This document shows positions 26,725 through 35,275 of a DNA stretch of 64,000 nucleotides, piece after piece. The stretch covers positions 3,162,001-3,226,000 of the forward strand of contig JAGTTO010000001.1 of NCBI GenBank assembly GCA_018223435.1. The letters run 5' to 3'. Position numbers and translations under genes: made by a program. Source of the stretch: Lachnospiraceae bacterium Marseille-Q4251. Lineage in GTDB: Bacteria > Bacillota > Clostridia > Lachnospirales > Lachnospiraceae. The notes beneath the pieces were generated by a model. It made no database searches. It saw only the letters and a list, made by a program, of their open reading frames with translations, and was not told the DNA's origin. The first letter of the stretch is position 1. Each line of letters begins with the position of its first letter.

Positions 26725-27549
26725 ATGAAAATTACTTATTACGGGACATCAGCTTCGGAAGCCTGGCCGGCATTATTTTGTGAATGTGAGGCCTGCAGGC
26801 TGGCAAGAAAGTATGGAGGGAAGAATGTCAGAAGCAGAAGCCAGACACTGATCGATGATACATTGCTGCTGGATTTTCCACCGGATACCAATTACCATGC
26901 ACAGGTGCTGGGGCTCAATCTCAGGAGAGTCCGGACGCTATTACTTACGCACAGCCATCATGACCATTTCTTTCCGGCAGATCTTGGATTGAGATCTGAC
27001 CAGTATGCAGAAGGTCTTACAGAGGAAAAACTTATCGTATATGGAAATGAAACAGTTATAAGTATGTGTGAGGATGCAAAGCGGGTCTGCAGGAATCCGG
27101 AACAATATATTACGTTCCATGAGATCCAGCCGTTTGAAACATTTGAAACGCCGGATGGTTATCAGGTGACGGCTCTTCTGGCAGATCATAACCAATCGGA
27201 GAAGTCCATGATGTATCTGATCCAAAGAGAAGGAAAACAGATCTTATATGCCCATGATACAGGAATCTTCCCCGAAAGCACCTGGAAATTTCTGGAAGGA
27301 AAATATCTGGATCTGGCAAGTCTGGACTGTACGGCACTGAGCAGGGACTGGAGACAGGGTCATATGGGCTTTCAGGCAGTTGATGAAGTCCGTGACCGTC
27401 TGAAAGAAATGGGATGCATTGATGGGAAAACAACACTGGTTTTGAACCATCTGGCCCATTACGGAGACTTTACGCATGAGAAAATCTGTGCACTGGAGAA
27501 TCCGAAAGGCTATGAGGTTGCCTATGACGGCTGTTCTTTTGAAATATAA
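26725..27549 (+). CDS. Metallo-beta-lactamase-fold hydrolase, PhnP-like
   Basis: 274 residues from the Met of MKITYYGTSASEAWPALFCECEACRLARKYGGKNVRSRS; a longer frame starts at 26653 but adds a non-conserved tail. Metal motif THSHHDHF with later His/Asp (LLADHNQSEKSMMY, YAHDTG, LNHLAHYG). The N-terminal CECEACRLARKYGG block is typical of the PhnP-like branch, whose best known member opens cyclic ribose phosphodiesters. The true substrate is unknown here. It is the first gene of an operon with a sugar ABC importer, which suggests it acts on an imported phosphodiester or related compound. Confidence 0.8.
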   Translation: MKITYYGTSASEAWPALFCECEACRLARKYGGKNVRSRSQTLIDDTLLLDFPPDTNYHAQVLGLNLRRVRTLLLTHSHHDHFFPADLGLRSDQYAEGLTEEKLIVYGNETVISMCEDAKRVCRNPEQYITFHEIQPFETFETPDGYQVTALLADHNQSEKSMMYLIQREGKQILYAHDTGIFPESTWKFLEGKYLDLASLDCTALSRDWRQGHMGFQAVDEVRDRLKEMGCIDGKTTLVLNHLAHYGDFTHEKICALENPKGYEVAYDGCSFEI

Positions 27550-27582
27550 CTGCCGGTTACGCTGGGCTTTATCAGAGTGTTC

Positions 27583-27648
27583 ATGACCGGTCATGGTTCT
27601 GGACCGGTTAAAATAAAGAGTAACAGGTTTCCATAGAAACCGGCTCTT
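27583..27648. promoter_or_regulatory. Palindromes between hydrolase and binding-protein genes
   Basis: A perfect 12-bp palindrome ATGACCGGTCAT (27583-27594), then a second ACCGGT, and a small GGTTTC/GAAACC hairpin lie in the 120-nt gap. They may be operator sites or RNA-processing structures that let the binding-protein gene be expressed more strongly than the hydrolase gene. Confidence 0.35.
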
Positions 27649-27670
27649 CAAAATCAAAGGAGGATGTATT

Positions 27671-28948
27671 ATGTTAAAGAAAAAATGGGTAAGCGGAACA
27701 CTTGCAGTATGTCTTGCAGCAAGTTATGTACTGATGGCAGGAAGCAACAGCAAAGCTGCCGAGAGTGCAGATTTCAGTGGAAAGACCATCGAGATCGCAA
27801 CCTATCTGTCAGGAGATACATTGAATGCGTACAAAGAGGTGATCTCCGGATTTGAAAATGAGACAGGCGTAAAAGTTACCCTGGATGAGTACGGCGATGA
27901 TTATGAGAGTACCATGAAGACCAGAATGGCTTCCAATGATCTGCCGGACATTTTTGAGACCCATGGTTGGTCACTGATTCGTTATAAAGAGTATCTGACA
28001 GATCTGAGCGAAGAAAGCTGGGCTGGAGATTTGAATAAGGCGGCTCGTGGTGTAATTGAAGATACGGATGGAAAAATTTATACACTGATGACCACCGGCT
28101 CCTGCCTTGGAACAGCAGTTAATATGAATGTCTGTGAGGCAGCAGGTGTAGATCCGTGGAGCATTGAGACCTGGGAGGATTTCAATGCTGCCTGTGATAA
28201 GATCAAAGAAGCAGGTTATACTCCGATCGCAAACTATTTCACTTCCGCAGGAGCGCTTGCCAATGCAGACGGTTCCTGGCTGAACTATGAGGGTGAGCAG
28301 TTTGACGACAGTGCGGCAATGCTGGACGGAAGTTGGGACTGGGCTGATTATAAAGTTGTACTGGATTATTTACAGACTTGGTTTGATAATGGATATCTGT
28401 ATGAAGATTGCGGCACTATCAAACAGGCAGATGCGATCGAACGCTGCGCAAGAAATGAATGTGCATTTATCGTAGGTATCGGAACTTCTTATCAGGCAGC
28501 AGTTGTTGCTCAGAATCCGGATGTCAAGATGGCTATGATCCCGATCTGTGCAAGCCAGAAGGGTGGAGCACGTTTCTGCGGAATCGGTGAAGGCGCTTCT
28601 TTCGGTATCTGGAAAGATACGGATGAAATGGATGTATGTAAAGCATTTCTGAATTATGTAGCTGAAAATGCAGATGGTATCAACGCAGCAGCAGGCGAGA
28701 TCAGCACACTGCCTTCTGAGACTACAAAATCCTATGGTATGCAGATGATGGAAGAAATGGAATCCCATTTCCCGAACGTATTCTACGATAACCTCTGGGA
28801 TCGTAAATATATGCCGTCCGGTATGTGGAATGTATTCCAGGTTGCTGCCGGTATGTTCTGTGAAGATCAGTCTGATGACAGCAAGCAGGAGATCATTGAT
28901 TACCTGAAAGAAAACTATACAGATCTTTATGAGGCTGCTCAGGAATAA
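27671..28948 (+). CDS. ABC transporter solute-binding protein (sugar type), no lipobox
   Basis: 425 residues, family 1 extracellular binding protein (IEIATYLSGDTLNAYKEVISGFENETGVKVTLDEYGDDYESTMKTRMASNDLPDIFETHGW). Signal peptide MLKKKWVSGTLAVCLAASYVLMAGSNSKA. Where the lipobox Cys is expected (LMAGC) the codon is AGC (Ser), one base from TGC. Cleavage by signal peptidase I after SKA is plausible, which would release a soluble protein. AGGAGG site. A terminator-like hairpin after the gene probably makes it more abundant than the permeases that follow. Confidence 0.9.
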   Translation: MLKKKWVSGTLAVCLAASYVLMAGSNSKAAESADFSGKTIEIATYLSGDTLNAYKEVISGFENETGVKVTLDEYGDDYESTMKTRMASNDLPDIFETHGWSLIRYKEYLTDLSEESWAGDLNKAARGVIEDTDGKIYTLMTTGSCLGTAVNMNVCEAAGVDPWSIETWEDFNAACDKIKEAGYTPIANYFTSAGALANADGSWLNYEGEQFDDSAAMLDGSWDWADYKVVLDYLQTWFDNGYLYEDCGTIKQADAIERCARNECAFIVGIGTSYQAAVVAQNPDVKMAMIPICASQKGGARFCGIGEGASFGIWKDTDEMDVCKAFLNYVAENADGINAAAGEISTLPSETTKSYGMQMMEEMESHFPNVFYDNLWDRKYMPSGMWNVFQVAAGMFCEDQSDDSKQEIIDYLKENYTDLYEAAQE

Positions 28949-28960
28949 AAGAATCAGGAA

Positions 28961-28987
28961 GGGAGCTGGAAGACAGCTCCCTTTTTT
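28961..28987 (+). terminator. Attenuating terminator between binding protein and permeases
   Basis: Perfect 8-bp stem GGGAGCTG (28961-28968) with CAGCTCCC (28974-28981), then TTTTTT. Its position inside an ABC operon suggests partial termination that sets subunit ratios. Confidence 0.8.
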
Positions 28988-29017
28988 AAGTTTATCAGCA
29001 GAGAGGATGGACAAAAG

Positions 29018-29890
29018 ATGGAGAAAAAAAGAAAAAGGATCTTGTTGTCACTGAGCATACCGGCTTTCCTTTTGATTGTGATCTTTATGATCGTTCCCCT
29101 TGGAAATGCACTGAGGGTATCTTTTTTTAAATGGAACGGCTATTCTCAGAAAATGAAATTTATCGGACTGAAGAATTATCGCTCACTTTTTTCAGATAAA
29201 GTTTTCTGGAGATCTACAGTAAATACATTTATATACGGTTTTGGAAGTACACTGCTGCAGAACATTATGGGGTTGTCAGCAGCCATTTTTGTAAATAAAG
29301 AATTCAAGGGAAGAAATTTTGTCAGACTGATCCTGTACATGCCGATCATGATCTCCGGAGTGATCATGGGTGCCATACAGTACTATATTTTTAACTATGA
29401 AAACGGTGTTTTGAACAATATACTGAATCTTTTTGGTGTCGGGAATATTTACTGGATGGAGACCGGTCCGAGAGCCGTAATGATCATCACTTTGATCAAT
29501 AGCTGGCAGGCGATGGGGTTCTGTATGCTGATCTATCTGGCGGGTCTGCAGAATATTCCTAAAATGTATCAGGAAGCCGCTTTACTGGACGGAGCGACAA
29601 AACGGCAGATCTTCTTTAAAGTCAAACTTCCGCTTCTTATGCCGGCGGTAACAACAGCAGTGATCACAAACCTGATCGGTGGCTTTAAATTATATGATAT
29701 CATTGTCACTCTGACAAACGGAGGACCAAACAGAAAATCGCTGTCTTTGTCTTATTATATTTCTCTGCTTTATTTCAGCGATGAGAAAGCAGGTTATTCT
29801 TCCGCAGTAGGTATTGCTCTGTTTGTCATTATTTTTCTGGTGGCTGTTCCGATCAATCATTATTTAAGAAGCAGGGAGGTGGAGTATTGA
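29018..29890 (+). CDS. ABC sugar permease, MalF/UgpA type
   Basis: 290 residues, six predicted membrane helices. Starts RILLSLSIPAFLLIVIFMIVPLGNALRVSFFKWNGY. The EAA coupling loop is YQEAALLDGATKRQIFFKVKLPLLMPAV. First permease of the importer fed by the preceding binding protein. No ATPase gene lies in this operon, so it must use a shared MsmK-type ATPase; the nearest candidate in the window is only a chimeric remnant. Stop overlaps the next start by one base. Confidence 0.93.
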   Translation: MEKKRKRILLSLSIPAFLLIVIFMIVPLGNALRVSFFKWNGYSQKMKFIGLKNYRSLFSDKVFWRSTVNTFIYGFGSTLLQNIMGLSAAIFVNKEFKGRNFVRLILYMPIMISGVIMGAIQYYIFNYENGVLNNILNLFGVGNIYWMETGPRAVMIITLINSWQAMGFCMLIYLAGLQNIPKMYQEAALLDGATKRQIFFKVKLPLLMPAVTTAVITNLIGGFKLYDIIVTLTNGGPNRKSLSLSYYISLLYFSDEKAGYSSAVGIALFVIIFLVAVPINHYLRSREVEY

Positions 29891-30762
29891 TGGCAGATCT
29901 CGATTACAAAAAAGAAAATATGAAGGAACTGCATGCACCGGACAAAAAGGTAAAGACAGGTGTCTATGTGATCGCTGCCCTTCTGGTTCTGGTATACCTG
30001 CTTCCAATCTATGTGATGTTAAACCAATCCTTCCGCTTTATGACAGATCTGTCGCCGAGACTGTATCTGCCGGAAAAATGGACACTGGATAATTATATCC
30101 AAGCATTTCAAAATGCAGATCTCTGGAAAGGTATGAAAAACTCCTTTGTTTATGTTGTGGAAGTCTGTATTTTGGAAATTGTATTAGGAGGTCTTGCCGC
30201 TTACGGACTTGCACGGGCTGGCGGAAAAATCTCCAATGCACTTCGTACTGTGAACATCTGCATCATGATGATCCCGAGCCTGTCCTTACTGGTAGGTACT
30301 TATTCTCTGATGGTAAAGTTCCATATGATCAACCAGATCTGGGCACTGTCTTTACAGACAGCGGCAACCGGTATGGCCAGCACGATGTTCTTCTATACTT
30401 CATTCATTGTTTCCATACCAAAGGATCTTGATGAAGCGGCAAGTATTGATGGCGCCGGTATCTTTCGGACTTTTTTTAAGATCATCCTGCCACAGTTAAA
30501 GCCCGTAACCGTCACAAGACTTATCATGATCGCAGTCGGAACCTGGAATAATTTTGCAATGCCGACCTATCTTCTCACGGACGCTACGAAAGCAACGGTC
30601 ATTCAGATCGTGAGAAAATCTTTCTATGCAGTTGCCGGAGCCGTGCAGAATGTACCGCTTGCCTGTGCTATGTGTGCAGTAGCACTTTTGCCGGTTATTG
30701 TACTTTATATTCTGCTTCAGAAATATATCATTGAAGGACAGCTGGATTCTGTCAGCAAATAA
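29890..30762 (+). CDS. ABC sugar permease, MalG/UgpE type
   Basis: 290 residues from ATG 29890, which overlaps the upstream TGA (TGATG). Six membrane helices; N-terminal YVIAALLVLVYLLPIYVMLNQSFR; EAA loop LDEAASIDGAGIFRTFFKIILPQLKPV. Partner of the preceding permease in a heterodimeric sugar importer. Confidence 0.93.
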   Translation: MADLDYKKENMKELHAPDKKVKTGVYVIAALLVLVYLLPIYVMLNQSFRFMTDLSPRLYLPEKWTLDNYIQAFQNADLWKGMKNSFVYVVEVCILEIVLGGLAAYGLARAGGKISNALRTVNICIMMIPSLSLLVGTYSLMVKFHMINQIWALSLQTAATGMASTMFFYTSFIVSIPKDLDEAASIDGAGIFRTFFKIILPQLKPVTVTRLIMIAVGTWNNFAMPTYLLTDATKATVIQIVRKSFYAVAGAVQNVPLACAMCAVALLPVIVLYILLQKYIIEGQLDSVSK

Positions 30763-30773
30763 AGGATGAAAGA

Positions 30774-31628
30774 GTGAAGAGTATGAAATATCAGTGGAAA
30801 AAAGGAATGTCACTTAGTTTTTTTCAGAATGAGAAAAGAGAATCGATCGGAGCTGATCCGGAGATCTTAAGAGAAGTCGGGGAACATGGCTTTGACTGTG
30901 TGGAACTGTCTTTTTCTCATGATGAATATTTCTATAAATATCGTTTTACAGAAGAAGGAAATGCAGAAAAACTGGCTTCTTACTGTAAGGAGTCGGGACT
31001 TGAAATCTGGAGTATCCATCTTCCGTTCTCAGACAAATGGGATCTGTCCAATGATGATGCGGAAGAAGCACTGGCTGATGACCGGAAGCTGATAGAAGCT
31101 GCAGAAAAAGCCGGAATCCGCGTAGCAGTGATCCATCCGAGCTTTGAACCCATTCCGGAAGCAGACAGGGCAAAGAGAATAGAAAATGCGAAAAAGAATC
31201 TGAAACTTCTGAATCAGACGGCAAAAGAGCATGGAATTGTGCTTGCGCTGGAAAATCTTCCGCGGACCTGTCTTGGCAATCATTCCACGGAGATGATCGA
31301 ACTTCTGGAAGCCACAGGAACCTCCTTTATTTTTGATACGAATCATTCTCTTGATGAGGATAATGTGGAATTCCTGAGAAATATGATCGCCCATGGCTAT
31401 TGTCCGGTTTCACTTCATATTTCCGATTATGATTTTATTGATGAGAGACATGACCTGCCGGGACACGGGATCAACCAGTGGGGAAAATTACTGGATCTGT
31501 TGGAAAACGCAGGTTACAGTGGCCCTGCTTTATACGAGATCCGTCATGTGGTATCGGAAGAACGGATTATTTCTTTTGATGAAGTAACTGAAAATATCAA
31601 CAGCCTTCTGAATGGAGACATAAAATAA
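30774..31628 (+). CDS. Sugar phosphate isomerase/epimerase-like TIM-barrel protein
   Basis: 284 residues from GTG 30774 (AAAGGA 8 nt upstream); ATG at 30783 is an alternative. AP-endonuclease-2/xylose-isomerase-like TIM barrel: FDCVELSF, IWSIHLPFSDKWDL, RVAVIHPSFEP, LALENLPRTCLGN, FIFDTNHSL, VSLHISDYDFIDERHDLPGHGINQW, and ALYEIRH. The His/Glu/Asp set is that of a divalent-metal site (E of ALENL, D of FDTNH, H of LHISD, E of YEIRH). It probably isomerises or cleaves the compound imported by the operon. Substrate unknown. Confidence 0.82.
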   Translation: MKSMKYQWKKGMSLSFFQNEKRESIGADPEILREVGEHGFDCVELSFSHDEYFYKYRFTEEGNAEKLASYCKESGLEIWSIHLPFSDKWDLSNDDAEEALADDRKLIEAAEKAGIRVAVIHPSFEPIPEADRAKRIENAKKNLKLLNQTAKEHGIVLALENLPRTCLGNHSTEMIELLEATGTSFIFDTNHSLDEDNVEFLRNMIAHGYCPVSLHISDYDFIDERHDLPGHGINQWGKLLDLLENAGYSGPALYEIRHVVSEERIISFDEVTENINSLLNGDIK

Positions 31629-31653
31629 AATTAAGAGGCAGGAGGAACAGGAA

Positions 31654-33108
31654 ATGTATGATGTACTGATCATTGGCGGGGGTGTGACCGGATCAGCGAT
31701 CGCAAGAGAGCTTTCCCGCTATGATTTGAAGACTGCATTGTTTGAAAAAGGAGAGGATGTCTGTTCCGGCACCTCCAAGGCAAACAGCGGCATCGCCCAT
31801 GCCGGTTTTGACGCAGCTCCCGGCAGCTGGAAGGCCAAAATGAACATCCGCGGAAGCCGGATGCTGGAGGAGCTTTCCAGAAAGCTGGACTTTCCTTATA
31901 AGAGGAACGGTTCCCTGGTGCTTTGTTTTGATGAAAAGGACCGCCCCCATCTGGAAAAACTTCTGGAGCAGGGGAGAAAGAACGGGGTAGAGGGGCTGGA
32001 GATCCTGGAGAAAAAAGAACTTCTGGCACTGGAACCGTCTCTTTCCGATACAGTGGTCTGCGCCCTCCATGCGCCGACCGGAGGCATCGTCTGCCCCTTC
32101 AAGCTGAACATCGCCCTGGCGGAGAATGCGGCTGTGAACGGGGTGGAGTTCCATCTGAAGGAAGGAGTTCTGACAGTAGAAAAGGCAGACTTTCCGGAAC
32201 ATGCGGAAGGCTATCGAGTGGTGACGGAGAAAGGAAGCTATGAAACACGGACCGTGGTAAATGCCGCCGGTCTGTACGGCGATGCGTTCCACAATCAGGT
32301 CAGTGGAGAAAAACTCCATATCACTCCGCGGAAGGGTGAATACTGCCTGATGGACAAAAAGGTGGGGCGCCTGGTTTCCCATACGATCTTCCAGATGCCG
32401 ACAGCCATGGGAAAGGGCGTTCTTGTGACGCCGACCGTCCACGGAAACCTCATGGTTGGTCCGACTGCCACGGATATTTCCGACAAAGAGGGCGTGGATA
32501 CTACGGCAGACGGTCTGAATGAGGTGCTGAAAAAAGCGGCTCTGAGTGTGAAGAGCCTGCCGCGGGGCGTGACGATCACCTCCTTTGCGGGACTTCGGGC
32601 TCATGAGGATCACGATGATTTCATCCTGGGCGAGGTAAAAGATGCCCCGGGCTTCTTTGATGCGGTGGGCATCGAGTCGCCGGGCCTTACCAGCGCCCCG
32701 GCCATCGGAGAGTGGATGGCGGAAAAGATCGTGGAGAAGCTTCGGAAGACACAGAAGGTAGATGAGAAGAAAGATTTCCAGGAGACAAGGAAGGATATTC
32801 CGAATATTGCTTCCATGGACCAGGCGGAGGCAGCAGCCCTGATTGCGGAGAATCCTGCTTACGGGACGGTCATCTGCCGCTGTGAAAAAGTCACAGAGGG
32901 AGAGATCATTGATGCCATCCGCCGTCCGTTGGGAGCCCGTTCCCTGGACGGGATCAAACGGCGCACAAGGGCCGGCATGGGGCGCTGCCAGGCCGGTTTC
33001 TGTTCCACGAAGGTGATGGAGATCCTGGCAAGGGAGCTTGGAATCCCACTGGAAGAGGTCACGAAGGCCGGAGGGGACTCCCGGATGCTGACAGGAGGTG
33101 AGAGATAA
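31654..33108 (+). CDS. GlpA-like FAD-dependent glycerol-3-phosphate dehydrogenase subunit, copy 2
   Basis: 484 residues, same architecture as the gene at 22352: FAD motif VLIIGGGVTGSAIARELSRY, DAO domain, and BFD-like [2Fe-2S] domain with CRCEKVTEGEI and RAGMGRCQAGFC. The ribosome site and first ~40 bases are the same as in copy 1. It differs mainly around residues 160-190, where copy 2 has four extra residues. Bases 32548-32864 match 23234-23550 with one difference. It ends the operon that begins with the metallo-hydrolase, which links the unknown substrate to glycerol 3-phosphate. Confidence 0.9.
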   Translation: MYDVLIIGGGVTGSAIARELSRYDLKTALFEKGEDVCSGTSKANSGIAHAGFDAAPGSWKAKMNIRGSRMLEELSRKLDFPYKRNGSLVLCFDEKDRPHLEKLLEQGRKNGVEGLEILEKKELLALEPSLSDTVVCALHAPTGGIVCPFKLNIALAENAAVNGVEFHLKEGVLTVEKADFPEHAEGYRVVTEKGSYETRTVVNAAGLYGDAFHNQVSGEKLHITPRKGEYCLMDKKVGRLVSHTIFQMPTAMGKGVLVTPTVHGNLMVGPTATDISDKEGVDTTADGLNEVLKKAALSVKSLPRGVTITSFAGLRAHEDHDDFILGEVKDAPGFFDAVGIESPGLTSAPAIGEWMAEKIVEKLRKTQKVDEKKDFQETRKDIPNIASMDQAEAAALIAENPAYGTVICRCEKVTEGEIIDAIRRPLGARSLDGIKRRTRAGMGRCQAGFCSTKVMEILARELGIPLEEVTKAGGDSRMLTGGER

Positions 33109-34466
33109 TGGCAGAAGGAAGAAAAAGCATGGAAACGGCCCTGGCCATTATCGGCGGCGGACCGGCAGGCCTGGCGGCAGCACTGGCAGCCCGCGAGGCA
33201 GGTGTGGAAGATATCCTGATCCTGGAACGTGATTCGGTCCTTGGCGGGATCCTGAACCAGTGTATCCACAACGGTTTTGGTCTTCATACCTTCAAGGAAG
33301 AGCTTACAGGACCGGAATACGCTTACCGCTTCATCAAACGGGTGGAAGAAGCAGGAATCCCCTGCCTTACTGACACCATGGTGGTGGATCTGGAAGAAGA
33401 AGAGGGCGAAAAATACATCACAGCCATGAACCGTAAGGACGGCATCCTGACGATCCGGACGAAGGCCATCATCCTGGCCATGGGCTGCCGGGAGAGACCG
33501 AGGGGAGCCTTGAATATCCCCGGTTTCCGCCCGGCGGGCGTTTATTCCGCAGGAACAGCCCAGCGCCTGGTCAACATCGAGGGAAAGATGCCGGGCAGGG
33601 ATGTGGTGATCTTAGGCTCCGGTGATATCGGTCTTATCATGGCGCGCCGGATGACACTGGAAGGGGCAAAGGTCCATACGGTAGCAGAGATCATGCCCTA
33701 CTCCGGCGGCCTGAAACGGAACATTGTCCAGTGCCTGGACGATTTCGGCATTCCCCTGAAGCTGTCCACCACAGTGGTGAAGATCCATGGAAAAGAGAGG
33801 GTGGAAGGCGTGACCCTGGCGAAAGTGGATGAGCGGATGAAACTCATTCCCGGCACAGAGGAATACATTCCCTGTGATACGCTGCTCCTGTCGGTAGGTC
33901 TTCTTCCGGAGAATGAACTGACGGAGGAGCTGGGGGCGAAGATGTCACCTGTCACCCGCGGTCCCCTGGTCAACGAGAGTATGGAGACGAGCCTTGGAGG
34001 TGTCTTTGCCTGTGGAAATGTCCTCCATGTCCACGACCTCGTGGATTTCGTGAGCCAGGAAGCGGCCCTTGCAGGAAAAGCTGCGGCGGAATGGCTGAAG
34101 GAGAACGGAAACAATGTCACAGAGGCGGACCTGGTGCTGGAGCAGGCGGAGAAGCAGGAGACAGCGGCAGGGCGGATGCAGGCGGAGAAAACAGCCATCA
34201 CGGTAGAACCTGGCGCCCATGTGCGCTACACCGTTCCATCTAAGATCCGCCCGGACAAAGCCGGTGAAGAGACCCTCATCCGTTTCCGTGTAGATAACGT
34301 CCTGCAAGACCACTATCTCTGCGTCTCCTACGACGGTGAGCTGATATCCCGTAAGAAAAAACGGATCCTGGCGCCCGGTGAGATGGAGCAGGTAGTCATC
34401 CGGCACAGCGACCTGGAGAAATATCCGGAGCTGTCCCGGATCACCGTACACATCGAAGCAGAATAG
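33108..34466 (+). CDS. GlpB-like FAD/NAD(P)-dependent oxidoreductase, copy 2
   Basis: 452 residues; ATG overlaps the last base of the previous stop (TAATG). Same motifs as copy 1 (LAIIGGGPAGLAAALAAREAG, VVILGSGDIGLIMARRMTLEGA, CGNVLHVHDLVDFVSQEAA). Differences from copy 1 cluster near residues 345-365, a linker where copy 2 has ADLVLEQAEKQETAAGRMQ. Confidence 0.9.
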   Translation: MAEGRKSMETALAIIGGGPAGLAAALAAREAGVEDILILERDSVLGGILNQCIHNGFGLHTFKEELTGPEYAYRFIKRVEEAGIPCLTDTMVVDLEEEEGEKYITAMNRKDGILTIRTKAIILAMGCRERPRGALNIPGFRPAGVYSAGTAQRLVNIEGKMPGRDVVILGSGDIGLIMARRMTLEGAKVHTVAEIMPYSGGLKRNIVQCLDDFGIPLKLSTTVVKIHGKERVEGVTLAKVDERMKLIPGTEEYIPCDTLLLSVGLLPENELTEELGAKMSPVTRGPLVNESMETSLGGVFACGNVLHVHDLVDFVSQEAALAGKAAAEWLKENGNNVTEADLVLEQAEKQETAAGRMQAEKTAITVEPGAHVRYTVPSKIRPDKAGEETLIRFRVDNVLQDHYLCVSYDGELISRKKKRILAPGEMEQVVIRHSDLEKYPELSRITVHIEAE

Positions 34467-34478
34467 GAGGGGGAGAAG

Positions 34479-34847
34479 ATGGAAAAAAGAGAATTAACCT
34501 GTATCGGCTGCCCTCTGGGCTGCGCCCTGACAGTGAGCCTTAATGCAGGAAAAGTCCTTTCTGTTGAGGGATACACCTGCAAACGCGGCCATGACTACGG
34601 CGAAAAAGAATGTACAAATCCGATGCGGACTGTAACCAGCAGCGTTCCGGTAAAGAACGGCGTCATCCCCATGGTCTCTGTTAAAACCGCAGCTGACATT
34701 CCTAAAGGAAAGATCCTGGAATGTATGGAAGCGATCCACACCGCCGCCGTCCAGGCACCGGTCCACCTCGGGGATATCATCCTGGCAGACATCGCCGGGA
34801 CAGGCGTGGATCTGGTTGCGACGAAAACGGTAGGAGAGATGAAGTAG
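34479..34847 (+). CDS. DUF1667 Cys-rich protein, copy 2
   Basis: 122 residues, CIGCPLGCAL and GYTCKRGHDYGEKECTNPMRTV as in copy 1. Same 12-nt spacing and AGGAGGGGG site after the oxidoreductase. It ends the second glp-like operon; 40 nt after its stop comes copy 2 of the 178-bp repeat. Confidence 0.9.
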   Translation: MEKRELTCIGCPLGCALTVSLNAGKVLSVEGYTCKRGHDYGEKECTNPMRTVTSSVPVKNGVIPMVSVKTAADIPKGKILECMEAIHTAAVQAPVHLGDIILADIAGTGVDLVATKTVGEMK

Positions 34848-34887
34848 CATATGATGGCTGTTTCTTCGAAGTTTAATTTTCTATAAG

Positions 34888-35065
34888 ATTCGAAATCCGC
34901 TGATTTACTGCGTAAATCGCTACTGTCTACGCTCCGCTTCGGTCGGTGCAAAACGAACATCCACTGGATGTTCTGCACCTCATATTTGGCGTGTCCCAAG
35001 TTCAAAAGCCTTATCGTGCAAGCACGAACAGCTTTTTGACCTTTTGACACTGGTATCATAAGATT
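34888..35065. repeat. 178-bp dispersed repeat, copy 2 (inverted relative to copy 1)
   Basis: Exact reverse complement of 18822-18999. It lacks the ~85-bp extension with the outer inverted repeat seen beside copy 1. It lies between the DUF1667 stop and a terminator. The two copies bracket 16 kb in opposite orientation, a geometry that allows inversion by homologous recombination. Confidence 0.88.
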
Positions 35066-35121
35066 GTATTGGTGTTCCTGAAGGGAAATGTACTGGAAAA
35101 TTATATAAGACGATAAGAGAG

Positions 35122-35167
35122 AAAAACAGTTCCTGGTTTCGAGGAGAAACGATGGGAACTGTTTTTT
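35122..35167. terminator. Terminator between glp copy 2 and the sensor kinase
   Basis: AAACAGTTCC pairs with GGAACTGTTT, with an inner GGTTTC/GAAAC pairing; A-run before and T-run (35162-35167) after, so it can work in both directions. Confidence 0.85.
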
Positions 35168-35192
35168 AAATTGATTTTTCATGTACAATGAA

Positions 35193-35221
35193 TTGCTTTT
35201 CCTTTCAACGTATGCAATAAT
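35193..35221 (+). promoter_or_regulatory. Putative promoter of the sensor kinase operon
   Basis: -35 TTGCTT (35193-35198), 17-base spacer, -10 AATAAT (35216-35221), about 55 bases before the kinase start. Confidence 0.5.
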
Positions 35222-35275
35222 AGAGAAAATAAGTGATATCTAACAAAAAAACATCTGAACTGAAAGGAAAATTTG

